Of a DNA stretch of 64,000 nt, positions 51,523 to 62,264 are shown piece by piece. The translations under genes were made by a program, and so were the position numbers. Each line of letters opens with the position of its first letter. Positions within the stretch are counted from its first letter, which is position 1. The stretch is from Macrosoma leucophasiata. Taxonomy: Eukaryota; Arthropoda; Insecta; Lepidoptera; Hedylidae. The notes below the pieces were generated by a model. The model saw only the letters and a list, made by a program, of their open reading frames with translations. It was not told the origin of the DNA and did not search any database. Where the stretch lies: contig JAWQUS010000017.1 of assembly GCA_036365455.1 (NCBI GenBank), forward strand, positions 5,704,001-5,768,000. Direction: 5' to 3'.

Positions 51523-51730
51523 AAAGCAACACCGGAAGAGAGTAGACATATGCAGGCTTTCCCCTCTGTCAAAGTACAAGCCCAAATGGGACTATACCTG
51601 TCGCCTAGATGTTTAAATGTGTGCGTGAAATTGTTTCAGTATTTTCTTAAAGTTAATGTGTGAGTTTCGTAGTAATAGACGATTTTTGTAGAGTGCGTGT
51701 GTGTCGCACGCATTTCCCCCCGCAAAATGA
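51515..51730 (+). repeat. Repeat family P copy
   Basis: Same blocks as 2048-2312, truncated at CCCCGCAAAATGACAGAG where SINE-G sequence begins. Three families abut here without spacer. Confidence 0.65.
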
Positions 51731-51732
51731 CA

Positions 51733-51964
51733 GAGATAACGGTTTAAAATCCTTTATCTCTGGTTCTATTGGGATTTTTCCATTTTCTGGCAGTTTCCCA
51801 GTACCTCGGAGTTTGTTAATGTGCCCGGAGATGGCAACAGGTTCGCCACCTGTTACATGGGCCAAAAACGTAACCGGCGAGTCGTGGGTGTTTGCATGTT
51901 TGCTTGAATACATGAATTTACCTCTACCTATCCCTTCAGGGATAACAGGCGTGAAGTTACGAAA
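51733..51964 (+). repeat. SINE-G without its tRNA-like head
   Basis: Runs TTATCTCTGGTTCTATTGGG, AGTACCTCGGAGTTTG, CACCTGTTACATGGGCC, to GATAACAGGCGTGAAGTTACG. Confidence 0.75.
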
Positions 51965-52239
51965 TGTTTCAAAATCCCGACTTGGCGAAATAAATATGGC
52001 AACGCTGGTATGCACATTATGTGCCCCTTCGGGGAATAATACAAGGCGGATAATAAGCTAGCTAGCTAATAACGATGCTTAATTTGTTTGATACCCCATG
52101 AAGTTGGATCTGCGATACCTTATCATAATATTTTGTAAATTGTTTCCTCTTCGATACACTAATATCGGATTTGCGTTTACTGTACCACTGTACCTCTAAT
52201 ATCAAGGTCTCATGCTACCGGTTATAGGGTTGCCACCGA

Positions 52240-52390
52240 CGTTTTTACCTAAAGAAGTTGGCAAACAAACATGCATCACATGGATGTTTAGTGATGACTG
52301 CAGATGCGTTGCCACCCCTGGGACCTCTAAGACCTTAGTTGTTATGTCCCTGTGAAAGTTATAGCGGGGCCATACATTAAAACTAGGGTG
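52240..52390 (-). repeat. SINE-A fragment
   Basis: AAGTTGGCAAACAAACATGC to GCGGGGCCATACATTA with a small internal deletion. Confidence 0.6.
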
Positions 52391-52898
52391 TTGTTACGAC
52401 CGTAGTATTAATAAAACAAAAACCGTTGTAGGTGTTCTTTTAGTAGATATTGTAGTTGAAAGTGTTAGTTTGATACTCAATAATAATTCAAAACAGCCAA
52501 TTTGTTTCAAAACAGGACAGAAAAAAAGTTAAAGTTAATCATGGAAGTCACTTTTGAGAGATAAAATTGAGAATTGAAATAATAAAGTTTTGTAAAATAT
52601 GTAGTGTAACAGGCCTTATTATGCGGATCTCACGCGTATTTTTTATAATTATAACTTTCATAGTTTTTTTTTTTATGTATAAAGCGAAAGTTGATAATTC
52701 CCCTTCTCCACTTTAATTCCGAAACAAACATAACATTTTGAAAACAAACTTAGATAATAGTTCTGTATTTACGAAGAAGAAGAAAACGTATGATATCTAT
52801 AGAATTTAAAGTAACATTTGTACGAAACTCTTAGATCACTGGACGTTTACACTTGCCGCATCCACAACTCTTCACAAGTCTCCGTTAGGTAGTTAATA

Positions 52899-53009
52899 AT
52901 AATAATGACAACCCATTATACATCCCACTGCTGGGCACAAGTCTCTCCCCTTTTTAGGGGGAGGCCTGGAGCTTACTCCACCACGCTGCTCCAATGCGGA
53001 TTGGTAGAG
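52899..53009 (-). repeat. SINE-S 3' fragment
   Basis: ATAATAATGACAACCCATTA to CACCACGCTGCTCCAATGCG. Confidence 0.75.
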
Positions 53010-53696
53010 AGTTAGGCACTTGCGTTAACTTTATTTAAGCTGAGAGTGAGAAAGCGCCCTCTGCGCTCGCCGATTACTCGCTAAAGGTATACATGAGTTC
53101 AATAAAAAAAAGCACATGCCGGTTTTTTATTTCATATGTCCATATTCCTTTCCAAACTCATGTCTTAACCTATATAATTTTTACAATGTGTAACAACCCT
53201 ATTGAAACGTAATAATAAAAAAATCGTCGATAGAAATACCGCTATTTCGACATTTCATATACGGTTCATTATTCCTGATTAAACTACAGTCATTAGTGTG
53301 AATCATACCTTAGACGAATCGATTTTTCGACTCGACTTTCTGTCTGCCACAAGTAGTATCTCGATTATCGGACACGCGAATTATTATAAAACATAAATCG
53401 AACTACGCGAACCGAATCGACTTGATTCATATTACGATTACAATGTGAAATTTTTAGACAATTTATTGTGTAATGCATTAGAAACATTTTAAATGCCAAC
53501 GGCCAAGTTTTTGTGAATTCCTATCATGTTCTGTGGATATTTTAGAGTAAGATCCCAGGGTCGCCAGACCTTCCTTATTTTTGAAGTAACAAACTATTCT
53601 CTGGCAGTATAAAAATTAACATTCTGTGTGACATATACAAAAACTAATTTCTTTCCCATGACTTTGTTAAATTAAATTGTAGCCCATATGTTTTTC

Positions 53697-54095
53697 CAAT
53701 GTATAATCTATATTATTGTAAAGTTACATCTAAATCCATAAAGTCGTTTTTTCGTGAAGGAGTATTAAACATCCATCCATCCATCTATACTCACAAACTT
53801 TCGCATTTGTAATAATAAGCCTGGGTTGCACCATGATATTTGCTAAAGATAAAGTTATTGTAACATTTCACATCCTTCTCTATCTTAAAGAAGTCTGTTA
53901 AAGTTAGAGCAGGATTTGTAATATTACAATAACTTTAACTTTAGCAAATATCATGGTGCAACCCAGGCTTAATATTATAAATGCGAAAGTTTGTGAGTAT
54001 AGATGGATGGATGTATGTTTGTTACTCCTTCACGAAAAAACTACTGGACTGATTTGGATGAAACTTTACAGTAATATAGGTTATACATTTGCTAA
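53697..54095. repeat. Large imperfect palindrome: two Helitron-like 5' ends head to head with a MITE centre
   Basis: The centre (53817-53970) has 47-bp arms with one mismatch (AAGCCTGGGTTGCACCATGA..). The flanks continue the symmetry outward: ACTCACAAACTTTCGCATTT against its complement, then CGTTTTTTCGTGAAGGAGTA against TACTCCTTCACGAAAAAAC, and out to TAATATAGGTTATACATTTG. Total arm about 165 bp. Confidence 0.8.
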
Positions 54096-54236
54096 ATTTA
54101 AAGTTATTGTAACATGTCACATCCTTCTCTAACTTAATCCCTCAGGCCACGAGAAAAATATGACAATTGATTTCTTATAGTGCCCGGTCCCGATCGGGCC
54201 CATTGCTGCTTCAGGGAATTCTAAAGGAACTTGTTA

Positions 54237-54303
54237 AAGTTAGAGCAGGTTTTGAAAAGTTACAATAACTTTAACTTTAGCAAATATCATGGTGCAACCC
54301 AGA
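54237..54303 (+). repeat. Extra arm of the same MITE
   Basis: TTACAATAACTTTAACTTTA to GGTGCAACCCAGACT repeats the right arm of 53817-53970; 54093-54150 holds a partial left-arm relative, so a second diverged MITE spans this. Confidence 0.7.
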
Positions 54304-54649
54304 CTAAGTAGGACCAGTGCTTCAAAAACAAAAGTAAGTTATATTTTTGTCTATCATTTCTACCATATACCTGTAAACGGGCTGCCTAGCCAAGCTAGCG
54401 ATTATGCACACATTATTAAACATACTCGTAGAAGTGTCTGTTCCGTAAAACTAGTTACTGCAAAAATAAGGGAGGTCTGGCGGCCCTGGTATCTTATACT
54501 ATTGATTTTACGTAACTGCTTTGAAATGAGTCTACAGTTGCATGTGTTTTTTAAGGAAAGCAAGTTTTACCCAATACAGCCACACCCACTTGTAATAATA
54601 ATGTTCTGATTAAGTACATTTAAATCTAGAAATGTTTCTAGTCAAAATA

Positions 54650-55060
54650 TGCAGGCTAACGATTTTACACATTTGAAACCTGTCTACGAAACCAATTTAA
54701 TTCTGTAATTAAAAACAGCAAAACAACTTGTAAAGGTTGTAATTCAATAAATATCATTCGATTATCGTGTTATAAATGAAAATAATTTAAAAAGTTCAAA
54801 CGTTTCTCGTATCTGTAACTAATTTCCTAAATATTTCCCGATTGCTCGATGTAGATTAATTATTTTAACGCGATTGTTTCTTGTTTTATTGGCCCCACTT
54901 TTACTAATTATTCGTTATTCGTGACTCCGATCGCGGATCGGTTCTAGATTATTTAGTATAATCGCTCGGTAATCGATTATCGGTAGAGATGTAACCGAAT
55001 CAATCATTCTGTGGGAAATCTACGTCAATTAAGCATATCAATAAAAAATCGGCTTTTATA
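54650..55060. other. Repeat-free island, candidate regulatory DNA
   Basis: No repeat; contains ATCGATTATCGG, GATTAATTATTTTAACGCG, CCGATTGCTCGATGTAG and CGATCGCGGATCGG. Its composition differs from the SINE-rich surroundings. Inference only. Confidence 0.25.
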
Positions 55061-55194
55061 CTTAGCGAATTTGAATAGAAATCATATTAATAAGTTAGAA
55101 GAGGAGATTCCATATTTTATAATTCGTTACATTTAGGAAATATATTTTTATAGTATATTTTTATTTTTGTGAAAGAAAAACATTGAGACTATTT

Positions 55195-55285
55195 TTTATG
55201 TCATAAATGTGCAAACAAGCATACAGTTCAGATTGATGTTAAGTTAATACTGAAACCCAAACATAAAAAACAGAGATTTACTGGT
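55195..55285 (-). repeat. SINE-A fragment
   Basis: TTATGTCATAAATGTGCAAACAAGC to TACTGAAACCC; a CTGGTGGTAGAGACCCAGTG piece follows at 55279-55300. Confidence 0.55.
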
Positions 55286-55317
55286 GGTAGAGACCCAGTG
55301 TATATCCAAGAAATGAT

Positions 55318-55395
55318 ACACATCGAGTCTACGAAGAGGACAATCGACTAGTTTCGACTTCGTAGAGCATTATCTTTGCTGCACGCAACTTTTTT
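55318..55395 (-). mobile_element. Family M fragment
   Basis: CATCGAGTCTACGAAGAGGA, CTAGTTTCGACTTCGTAGAG and TTATCTTTGCTGCACGC, the complement of the right end of 57800-58015. Confidence 0.55.
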
Positions 55396-55589
55396 TTTTT
55401 AATTTTGTTGAAAATGCGTTACGCATACGCACCCTTGGGGAGAGGGGTGGGTTATGTGGGACTCCTGGATAAAGAGAAGACGTCCGTCTACCCACTAAAA
55501 CCCTCTGGGTGTTCAGACTCGCCCGCACGATGTGGCGGGTTCACAGGAAAGCTCTAGCACACATCCGCGACTGCTGCACGCTACTCATG

Positions 55590-55877
55590 TAAGTTTTTTT
55601 TTATGTAATAAAAGTGGCAAACAAGCATGCAGTTCACATTGATGTTAAGTGATGACTGCAGCCTAAAGACACCCACACAATGACCAGAGGTCAAAATGCA
55701 GATGCGCTGCCACTCCTGAGGCATTAGGTGTTATGCCTCTGTGCCGGAAATAACAAGGCCGTACATTACTACCTGACCGGAACACGATAGTACTGAACAC
55801 TACCATTCAGCGGCAAGTATATTAGGTAATGCGGTGGTGCCTACGCCCGCGAGCTCCGTCACTGGAGCTCTACCACT
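55590..55877 (-). repeat. SINE-A, full length, inserted in family M
   Basis: TTTTTTTTATGTAATAAAAG to GGAGCTCTACCACTA. Flanked on the right by family M sequence (GACAAACGTCACATAGGTAA). Confidence 0.88.
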
Positions 55878-55889
55878 ACTAAAATATTG

Positions 55890-55985
55890 ATCGACAAACG
55901 TCACATAGGTAAGGTGAGAAAGAGATAACGCTCTACAGACCCAGAATAAGCCGAAGTGTCCTTCCTAAGGTCGATGTTTATTGAT
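55890..55985 (-). mobile_element. Family M fragment
   Basis: TCGACAAACGTCACATAGG, AGAGATAACGCTCTACAGAC, CGAAGTGTCCTTCCTAAGG; complement of 57800-57875. Confidence 0.55.
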
Positions 55986-56007
55986 ATTTCTTGTTGGATC
56001 GCATTTT

Positions 56008-56286
56008 TTATGTTACTTAGTTCAACAATACGCAGTTCACATTGATTTTAAGTGATAACTGCAGCCTATAGACATCTACAGAGAGACCAGAGGTCAAAAT
56101 GCAGATGCGTTGCCACCACTGAGACCTTAGATGTTGTGTCTCTGTGATAGTTATTACGGGGCCGTACATTACCATCTAACCGGAACACGATAGTGCTGAA
56201 CACTACCATATAGCGTTAGATAAATTAGGTACCTAATGCGGTGGTGCTTACGCCCTCGAGCTCCTACAATGAAACTCTACCACCAG
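56008..56286 (-). repeat. SINE-A
   Basis: Full-span copy of a slightly different subtype (GAGACCTTAGATGTTGTGTC, AGTTATTACGGGGCC). Confidence 0.82.
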
Positions 56287-56312
56287 TAAATTGAAATTAT
56301 CACAAATTTTAC

Positions 56313-56599
56313 CTGGTGGCTGGCTCCAGTGACGGAGCTCGCGGGCGTAGGCACCACCGCATTACCTAATATACTTGCCGCTAAATGTTAGTGTTCAACA
56401 CTATCGTGTTCCGGTCAGATGGTAATGTACGGCCCTGTAATTTCCGGCACGGAGGCATAAGACCTTATGCCTCAGGAGTTGTAACGCATCTGCATTTTGA
56501 CCTTGGTCTTTGTGTGTGTGTCGATAGGCTGCAGTCATCACTTAACATCAATGTGAACTGCACGCTTGTTTACCACTTCCATTACATAAAAAAAAAAAT
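56313..56599 (+). repeat. SINE-A, full length, facing the previous copy
   Basis: CTGGTGGCTGGCTCCAGTGA to CCATTACATAAAAAAAAAAA. Together with 56008-56286 it forms an inverted SINE pair 27 bp apart. Confidence 0.88.
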
Positions 56600-56639
56600 T
56601 CATTGAGTCCAAAATATGTCGCATGTGCAAGATGACGAC

Positions 56640-57035
56640 GACTTATCATATTAACCATAACTCCATCAAGTTTTTTTAATCAGCTGCAAAATAACTAAAA
56701 TTGCCTACGCATGCCCACACGCAGCATTACACAATACTATAAATAAGACAACCATCCGACATAAAACATTTACAAAGGCGGACCAAGTAGGCAACTTTAG
56801 GTACCATCAAAGACACCGCGCGGCATTCTACCCAACTAAATTAATTAATTAACTAATTAAAATCCATTACAAATAATTAAGGTTGCCGATAAAATTGAAC
56901 GCAATCAATAGCAAGTCGGGAGTTACTTAGCAACTGACATTTTGATGTGTTGACGATAAGGATCATTCTTTTTAGGTTTTCGTCTGATTATGTTATCGTA
57001 AGGTTAATTGTCCCAAAAGTGACGTTAATGTAAAA
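56640..57035. other. Repeat-free island
   Basis: Contains TTAATTAATTAACTAATTAA and AATTAAGGTTGCCGATAA; no repeat family. Possible regulatory DNA. Confidence 0.25.
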
Positions 57036-57039
57036 AACC

Positions 57040-57615
57040 GGCCAAGTGCGAGTCGGACTCGCGCACCTAGGGTTCCGTACACACCTTTAAAATAATTTCC
57101 TTTATCTGTGCTCTAAGACGTTGCTCCGTACCGTACGTAATCTCAAGATTCTGAATTCACGAGAAGTACCCTGTAGGTGTTGATTTCCTTGCGAGTTTCT
57201 AAAATATGGCGGAAATTTGCGGCATAAGCGGCTGTATCTTTTTATTGCGTTGGCTTAGAAGTTTTTTTTGATGTTATGAAAGTGGCAAACAAGCATGCAG
57301 TTCACATTGATATTAAGTGATGACTGCAGCCTTTAGACACCCACACAAAGACCAGAGGTCAAAATGCAGATGCGTTACCCCTTCTGAGACCTAAGGTGTG
57401 ATGCCTCTGTGCCGGAAATTACAGAGCCGTACAATCGATTGATAGAAGTGATTGTATCACAACCAAAAGATAGTAGACTTGAGTATTTGATGTAAATTTC
57501 ACCTCAATATCTCTACACGTTCCGGAGAAAGACTCTTGACAGATAGGCGGACGGACGAACAAAGTGATTTTATAAGGATCCCGTTTTTTCCTTTCGAGGT
57601 ACTTAACCCTAAAAA
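57040..57615. mobile_element. Non-autonomous element with AGGGTTCCGTA-type inverted ends, SINE-A nested
   Basis: Begins CCGGCCAAGTGCGAGTCGGA, CTAGGGTTCCGTACAC and ends TTTTCCTTTCGAGGTACTTA then ACCCTAAAAA, the complement of AGGGTTCCGTA with changes. ACGTTCCGGAGAAAGACTC and CGGACGGACGAACAAAGTGA before the end are common in moth elements. Split at about 57262-57436 by SINE-A. Confidence 0.65.
57262..57436 (-). repeat. SINE-A, truncated
   Basis: TTTTTTTGATGTTATGAAAG to GGAAATTACAGAGCCGTACA; the GCATTACC half is missing. Confidence 0.75.
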
Positions 57616-57876
57616 GACCAACCTGAATGAGTTATTCGAAATTATAAAGATTACCGCCGACTCAATCAAAGCCGATATGATTACGAGAGGAAAGTAGATA
57701 AAACAATTAACAGATTTTTGATACTTATTTAAAAATCTGAGAGCATATTATAGTATCCAACGAGAAACCAGAACAAGAAATATTGCACATCTACCTTATA
57801 AAGAAGACTTCGGCTTATTTCGGTTCTGTAGAGCGTTATCTCTTTCGCACCTTACTAACATGACGTTTGTCGACCA

Positions 57877-58391
57877 TTTTGATCAAGTTTTGACCAATAC
57901 CGGACTATCAGAGCTTACGTAGGCAGTGTGCAGTAGAAAAACGCTCTACGAAGTCGAAACTAGCCGATTGTCTCTTTCATAGGCTCGATGTGCAATATTA
58001 ATTGTTAAGTACTGTACAAGTATGTAACTTGGTTGTATCAGTTTGACGAGCACTTCACAGTGCTGCTTCCCTAAAATATTGGTAATTCTTAGCGTTATCT
58101 CTGTCCAATCGTGAACGTAGTCCTCCTCTCTTCTTTCCTACTCCTGACAGTTTTTTTTAATCAGGGGAAAATGCGTTACGCATCCCACCTTTGGGGAGAG
58201 GGATGGGTTATGTGGGACTTCGGGAAAGGATATACCATCTAAGTGTGTTCGCCATCAGTGGCGCGGTCACGGGAACGCTATCGCACACATCCGCGACCCC
58301 TCCTTCTCCTCGACTCCAGCGTTATCTGTTTCGCATCTTACTTATGTGGCGATTGTCGACCAATAGACTGATAGTCCGGTATTGATCAAAA
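57877..58391. repeat. 515-bp direct duplication, first copy
   Basis: Starts TTTTGATCAAGTTTTGACCA and includes GTTTGACGAGCACTTCACAG, AATCGTGAACGTAG and TTTGGGGAGAGGGATGGGTT. The whole order recurs from 58392. Contains family M ends. Confidence 0.85.
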
Positions 58392-58860
58392 TTTTGATCA
58401 AGTTTTGACCAATACCGGACTATCAGTGCTTCTGTAGGCAGTGTGCAGCAGAGATAACTCTCTACGAAGTCGAAACTAGCCGATTGTCTCAGTCGTAGGC
58501 TCGATGTGCTATATAATTGTTGAGTACTGTGCGATTATGTAACTTGGTTGTATCAGTTTGACGAGCACTTCACAGTGCTGCTTCCTTAAAATATTGGTAA
58601 TTCTTAGCGTTATCTCTGTCCAATCGTGAACGTAGGCCTCCTCTCTTCTTTCCTACTCCTCACAGTTTTTTTTAATCAGGGGAAAATGTGTCCCACCTTT
58701 GGGGAGAGGAGTGGGTTATGTGGGACTTCGGGAAAGGACATACCATCTAAGTAGGTGCACCCACTAAAAGCTCCTGGGTGTTCTGACTTGTTCGCCATCA
58801 GTGGCGGGATCACGGGAACGCTATCGCACACATCCGCGATCCCTCCTTCTCCTCGACTTC
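58392..58860. repeat. 515-bp direct duplication, second copy
   Basis: Begins TTTTGATCAAGTTTTGACCA at 58392 and follows the first copy to CCCTCCTTCTCCTCGACT. It retains a 40-bp piece (CACCCACTAAAAGCTCCTGG) that the first copy lost. Confidence 0.85.
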
Positions 58861-59212
58861 TGACGGTTTTGAGTTATCATCATCCAATCTTGTTCTGCGT
58901 CTCGTATAATGTCTTCTATCTACTCCATTGATAGTCGACGACCAAGTGTGCGAGTGGACGCCATGCCAGCAGTTTTTTTTGTCTATTTGCGAGCAATATG
59001 TCCTGCTCATCTCCACTTTCGATTAACAATCACATAAATAACGTCTTTAATTTATTTTCCGGTCTCGTAAGGCAATCCCAAACTCTTTGAGAGTTCGAGA
59101 AGTATATTGGCGTTAGCACAACATTACCTCCCTATTCAGATCTTCACCCGTTTTCCTTCTAACGTAGTTACTTGTTTTATGGTACAGTTCCAGTATATTC
59201 ATAGTATGGATG

Positions 59213-59324
59213 AAACACACAATCGCAATCGATTAATCTTATAAATAATTCTAGAGCATTGCACAATTACCCAAATAGATGGTCCCAAGCCGACGTTCAT
59301 CTAAATACGCCTTATCGATTTAAT
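59213..59324. repeat. Diverged 110-bp direct repeat, copy 1
   Basis: AAACACACAATCG, CACAATTACCCAAATA, CGTTCATC, TATCGATTTAAT. Aligns with 59971-60079 at roughly three-quarters identity by eye. Not a member of the SINE/MITE families of the window. Confidence 0.8.
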
Positions 59325-59428
59325 TTGAATAGATTAGCGTAGACAGCAAGCAGGACATAAGCAGGAACAGAAAGGAGGAACTTAAATTTTTCGGTATATT
59401 GCTACTTGTGTAATTACTATTTATACTG

Positions 59429-59855
59429 CTGGTAGAGTTCCAGTCTCAGGGCTTGAGGACGTAGGTAATGCGGTGGGCATTACCTACTTAACCCATCTGC
59501 CTCTAAATGGTGGGTAGTAGTTCAGAACCAATGAGTTCCGGTTACATGGTCGGCGTCGGACTGGCTTTATAGACGAGGTGGTGTTTGCCAGCCGGGCCTT
59601 AGCCTTCTCGGGAAACGGGTTCACTACCCTCTTCCACGAGCATGGCTTGCAGACTTGCCGCTCAGAACACATTCCTTGCACACCAAGAATCACTATAAGG
59701 ATCCTGGTGTGTAAAGAGCTACCCGGGCCCATGAGAGCCAATTCGACCCTGTGTCTCTGATCTTAGGCCTCAGGGTTGGCAATTTGACGTTAATTTCACC
59801 TACCATCAATGTGAACTGCATTGTTGTTTGCCACCATCATTATTAAAAATAAGAT
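59429..59855 (+). repeat. SINE-A split by a 190-bp unknown insert
   Basis: 59429-59549 is the 5' half (CTGGTAGAGTTCCAGTCTCA .. GTTCCGGTTACATGGT) and 59755-59855 the 3' half (TGATCTTAGGCCTCAGG .. CCACCATCATTATTAAAAAT). Confidence 0.7.
59550..59752. other. Unknown GC-richer insert
   Basis: Complement reads GGGTCGAATTGGCTCTCATG, GGGCCCGGGTAGCTCTTTAC, CCATGCTCGTGGAAGAGGG. Open on both strands (60 forward, 85 reverse residues) but no motif recognised. Perhaps a retrocopy or an unlisted SINE. Confidence 0.4.
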
Positions 59856-59970
59856 TTCCTATTTCTGCCTGTGCTTATTTATTACGACCATTGCTGTTTC
59901 TTTACCAACACAAAACACCATAAATATCATTTCACACCATCTAGGCTAATATAATTCTACCATCAGTTTA

Positions 59971-60079
59971 AAACACACAATCGGGAACGAATATTCTTAT
60001 CAATTCTCAAACATTCCACAATTGCCCAAATATATGATCCCAAACCGGCGTTCATCCAAATGTGCCCTATCGATTTAAT
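59971..60079. repeat. Diverged 110-bp direct repeat, copy 2
   Basis: AAACACACAATCG, CACAATTGCCCAAATA, CGTTCATC, TATCGATTTAAT; pair of 59213-59324, 758 bp away. Confidence 0.8.
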
Positions 60080-60537
60080 GTATGATAATGATAAATTAGA
60101 GTTGTCAGTAAACAGGAAAGGAACTCAGTAATTTAGTAATTGTATCTACTAACAACGAATTAAATAGTAATCAATAGAACGGGGGCCGGCGACGATCGGC
60201 GCTTTTTGATGCTACGATAAGGGAACGATACGACGAGAGAAATATTTGAAAAAAAAATTCTGAAGTAAAAGCCTTGGACTGAAGTACTAACAGAAATGGT
60301 ATACACCTACACACGTATATACAAATAGTAGGTACACAGTTACAATAACTGTTACTAGTGGATAGTATCTGGAAGTATATGGAAGTTTGAATCACTATGA
60401 ATGCCTGGTATAAGAAGTTGGTTTCAAAAGTTCTTTTTTTTATTTTTCATCTAGTTTACCTATGTTATTGAAATACAAGGGCTATTTGATAACAAAAATG
60501 GGAGAATTACATTTTTTTTAAATTGCGGTTACAGATT

Positions 60538-60669
60538 TTTTTTATGTAATAAAAGTGGCAAACAAGCATACAGTTCACATTGATGTTAAGTGATGACTGC
60601 AGCCTGTAAACATCCACATAAAGACCAGAGGTCAAAATGTAGATGCGTTACTGGAGCTCTACTACCAGT
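60538..60669 (-). repeat. SINE-A with large internal deletion
   Basis: Jumps from AATGTAGATGCGTTAC directly to TGGAGCTCTACTACCAG. Confidence 0.75.
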
Positions 60670-60770
60670 AGGTAATTGGTGCCGATGTACGAGTTACAGT
60701 TCGTAAAAAGTAAAATGCAACCAACGCTTTCAAAAATACCTTGTATAACTTGTAATCTATGTATCTATCT

Positions 60771-61036
60771 ATCTACCTATAATATATATATAAAAATCAA
60801 TTGCTGTTCGTTAGTCTCGCTAAAACTCGAGAACGGCTGGACCGTTTTGGCTAATTTTGGTTTTTTGAATGATTTTTGGAAGTCCAGTGAGGTTTAAAAG
60901 GTAAGAAAATATGAATAAATTGAAGGGAAATAGTGAAAACCACAATTTCATTTTTCCATACAAATAGTCCGTATCTATCAAACCTTTGACACATTATTTA
61001 ATTCTTAGGCAATATGAAGTTTGCCGGGTTAGCTAG
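60771..61036 (+). mobile_element. Non-autonomous Helitron
   Basis: ATATATATATAAAAATCAAT, CTCGAGAACGGCTGGACCG, GACACATTATTTAATTC and end TTTGCCGGGTTAGCTAG before T. Sister copy at 63294-63553. Confidence 0.75.
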
Positions 61037-61624
61037 TACTTAAAAATAATAACGAGTATCTTGTACCATTAATTTTACTTTGAATTAAAGAGGATTGTTT
61101 AAAGAATAGGTACCTATCAAAGTTATCATCAAATAGTTTGAAGTACAATTATTGTTGGATATCATAAACTGATATATTAAGTTATTCCTTCAGAAGTTTA
61201 CCAACATAAATATAGAATCATTATCTATGTGATAGTTATTTTAATAAATACAATGTCTTGAAGTTTAAATGGTCGTGGTTTCCAGGAGCTATTGTTTTAA
61301 ATGGTACAGTGAGCAACGAAATTAGATTAACAAGCAAGAGCTATATTTTAAAGTAAATAACAATTTAGTGCGGAAACATCACTGTAATACTGGACAATGT
61401 TTTATAAACCTAATTGGATTTTTTACTGTGATTTGATTACTGTGCTCTTTTTAACTTGGAAAGTAGGTACTTGCGTCTTTTTGTTATGATTTTCACTATA
61501 CCTAGGTGACCAATACTACCTCTGTAGGTACTAAATTTATCCTGCAAGTATCCAAATGTTCAAAATTCTAAGCATTATAGTAGATAACATAATCAGTTCC
61601 ATATTCAGTCATTTTATAGAACTA

Positions 61625-61860
61625 TTAGCTGCCGCAACGAACTTCGTATCGCTGTAGAGTAAAAAAAAAAAATATTAAAAAAATCGAAAATAAATATTTG
61701 GTGATCCCTACCTAGGGATATAAAAAATAGACTACAACTGATTCTCATACCTACCAAATATACACACAAAATTTCATAACGATCGGTTCAGACGTTTCGT
61801 AGGAGTATTGTTACAAAAACTGTGACACGAGAATTTTACATATTAGAGATATTTTGAAAA
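61625..61860. mobile_element. Unclassified non-autonomous element remnant
   Basis: AACGAACTTCGTATCG, CACAAAATTTCATAACGATC, GGTTCAGACGTTTCGTAGGA and TTTTACATATTAGAGAT, a run typical of moth repeats with a coding-derived priming block. Borders uncertain. Confidence 0.4.
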
Positions 61861-61982
61861 TGTCAGTCATAATATTTAATTATGTAATATTGTAGAAAGT
61901 GCTATTGTCTTTTGAATAATCGATTTATTTTGTAAATCTTTTGAGAATTTGAATCACTACTCTACCTTATCCAATACTATTA

Positions 61983-62252
61983 CTGGTGGAAGAGCTTCAG
62001 TGACGGAGCTCGCGGGCGTAGGCACCACCGCATTACCTAATATACTTGCCGCTAAATGGTAGTGTTCAGCACTATTGTGTTCCGGTCAGGTGGTAATGTA
62101 CGGTCCTGTAATTTTCTGCACAGAGGCATAATACCTTAGACCTCAGGAGTGGTAACGCATCTGCATTTTGACCTTGTTCTTTGTGTAGATGTCTATAGGC
62201 TGAAGTCATCGCTTAACATCAATTATTATTTACCACTTCCGTTACATAATAA
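61983..62252 (+). repeat. SINE-A, full length
   Basis: CTGGTGGAAGAGCTTCAGTG to CCGTTACATAATAAAAAG. Confidence 0.85.
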
Positions 62253-62264
62253 AAAGGAAATAAG

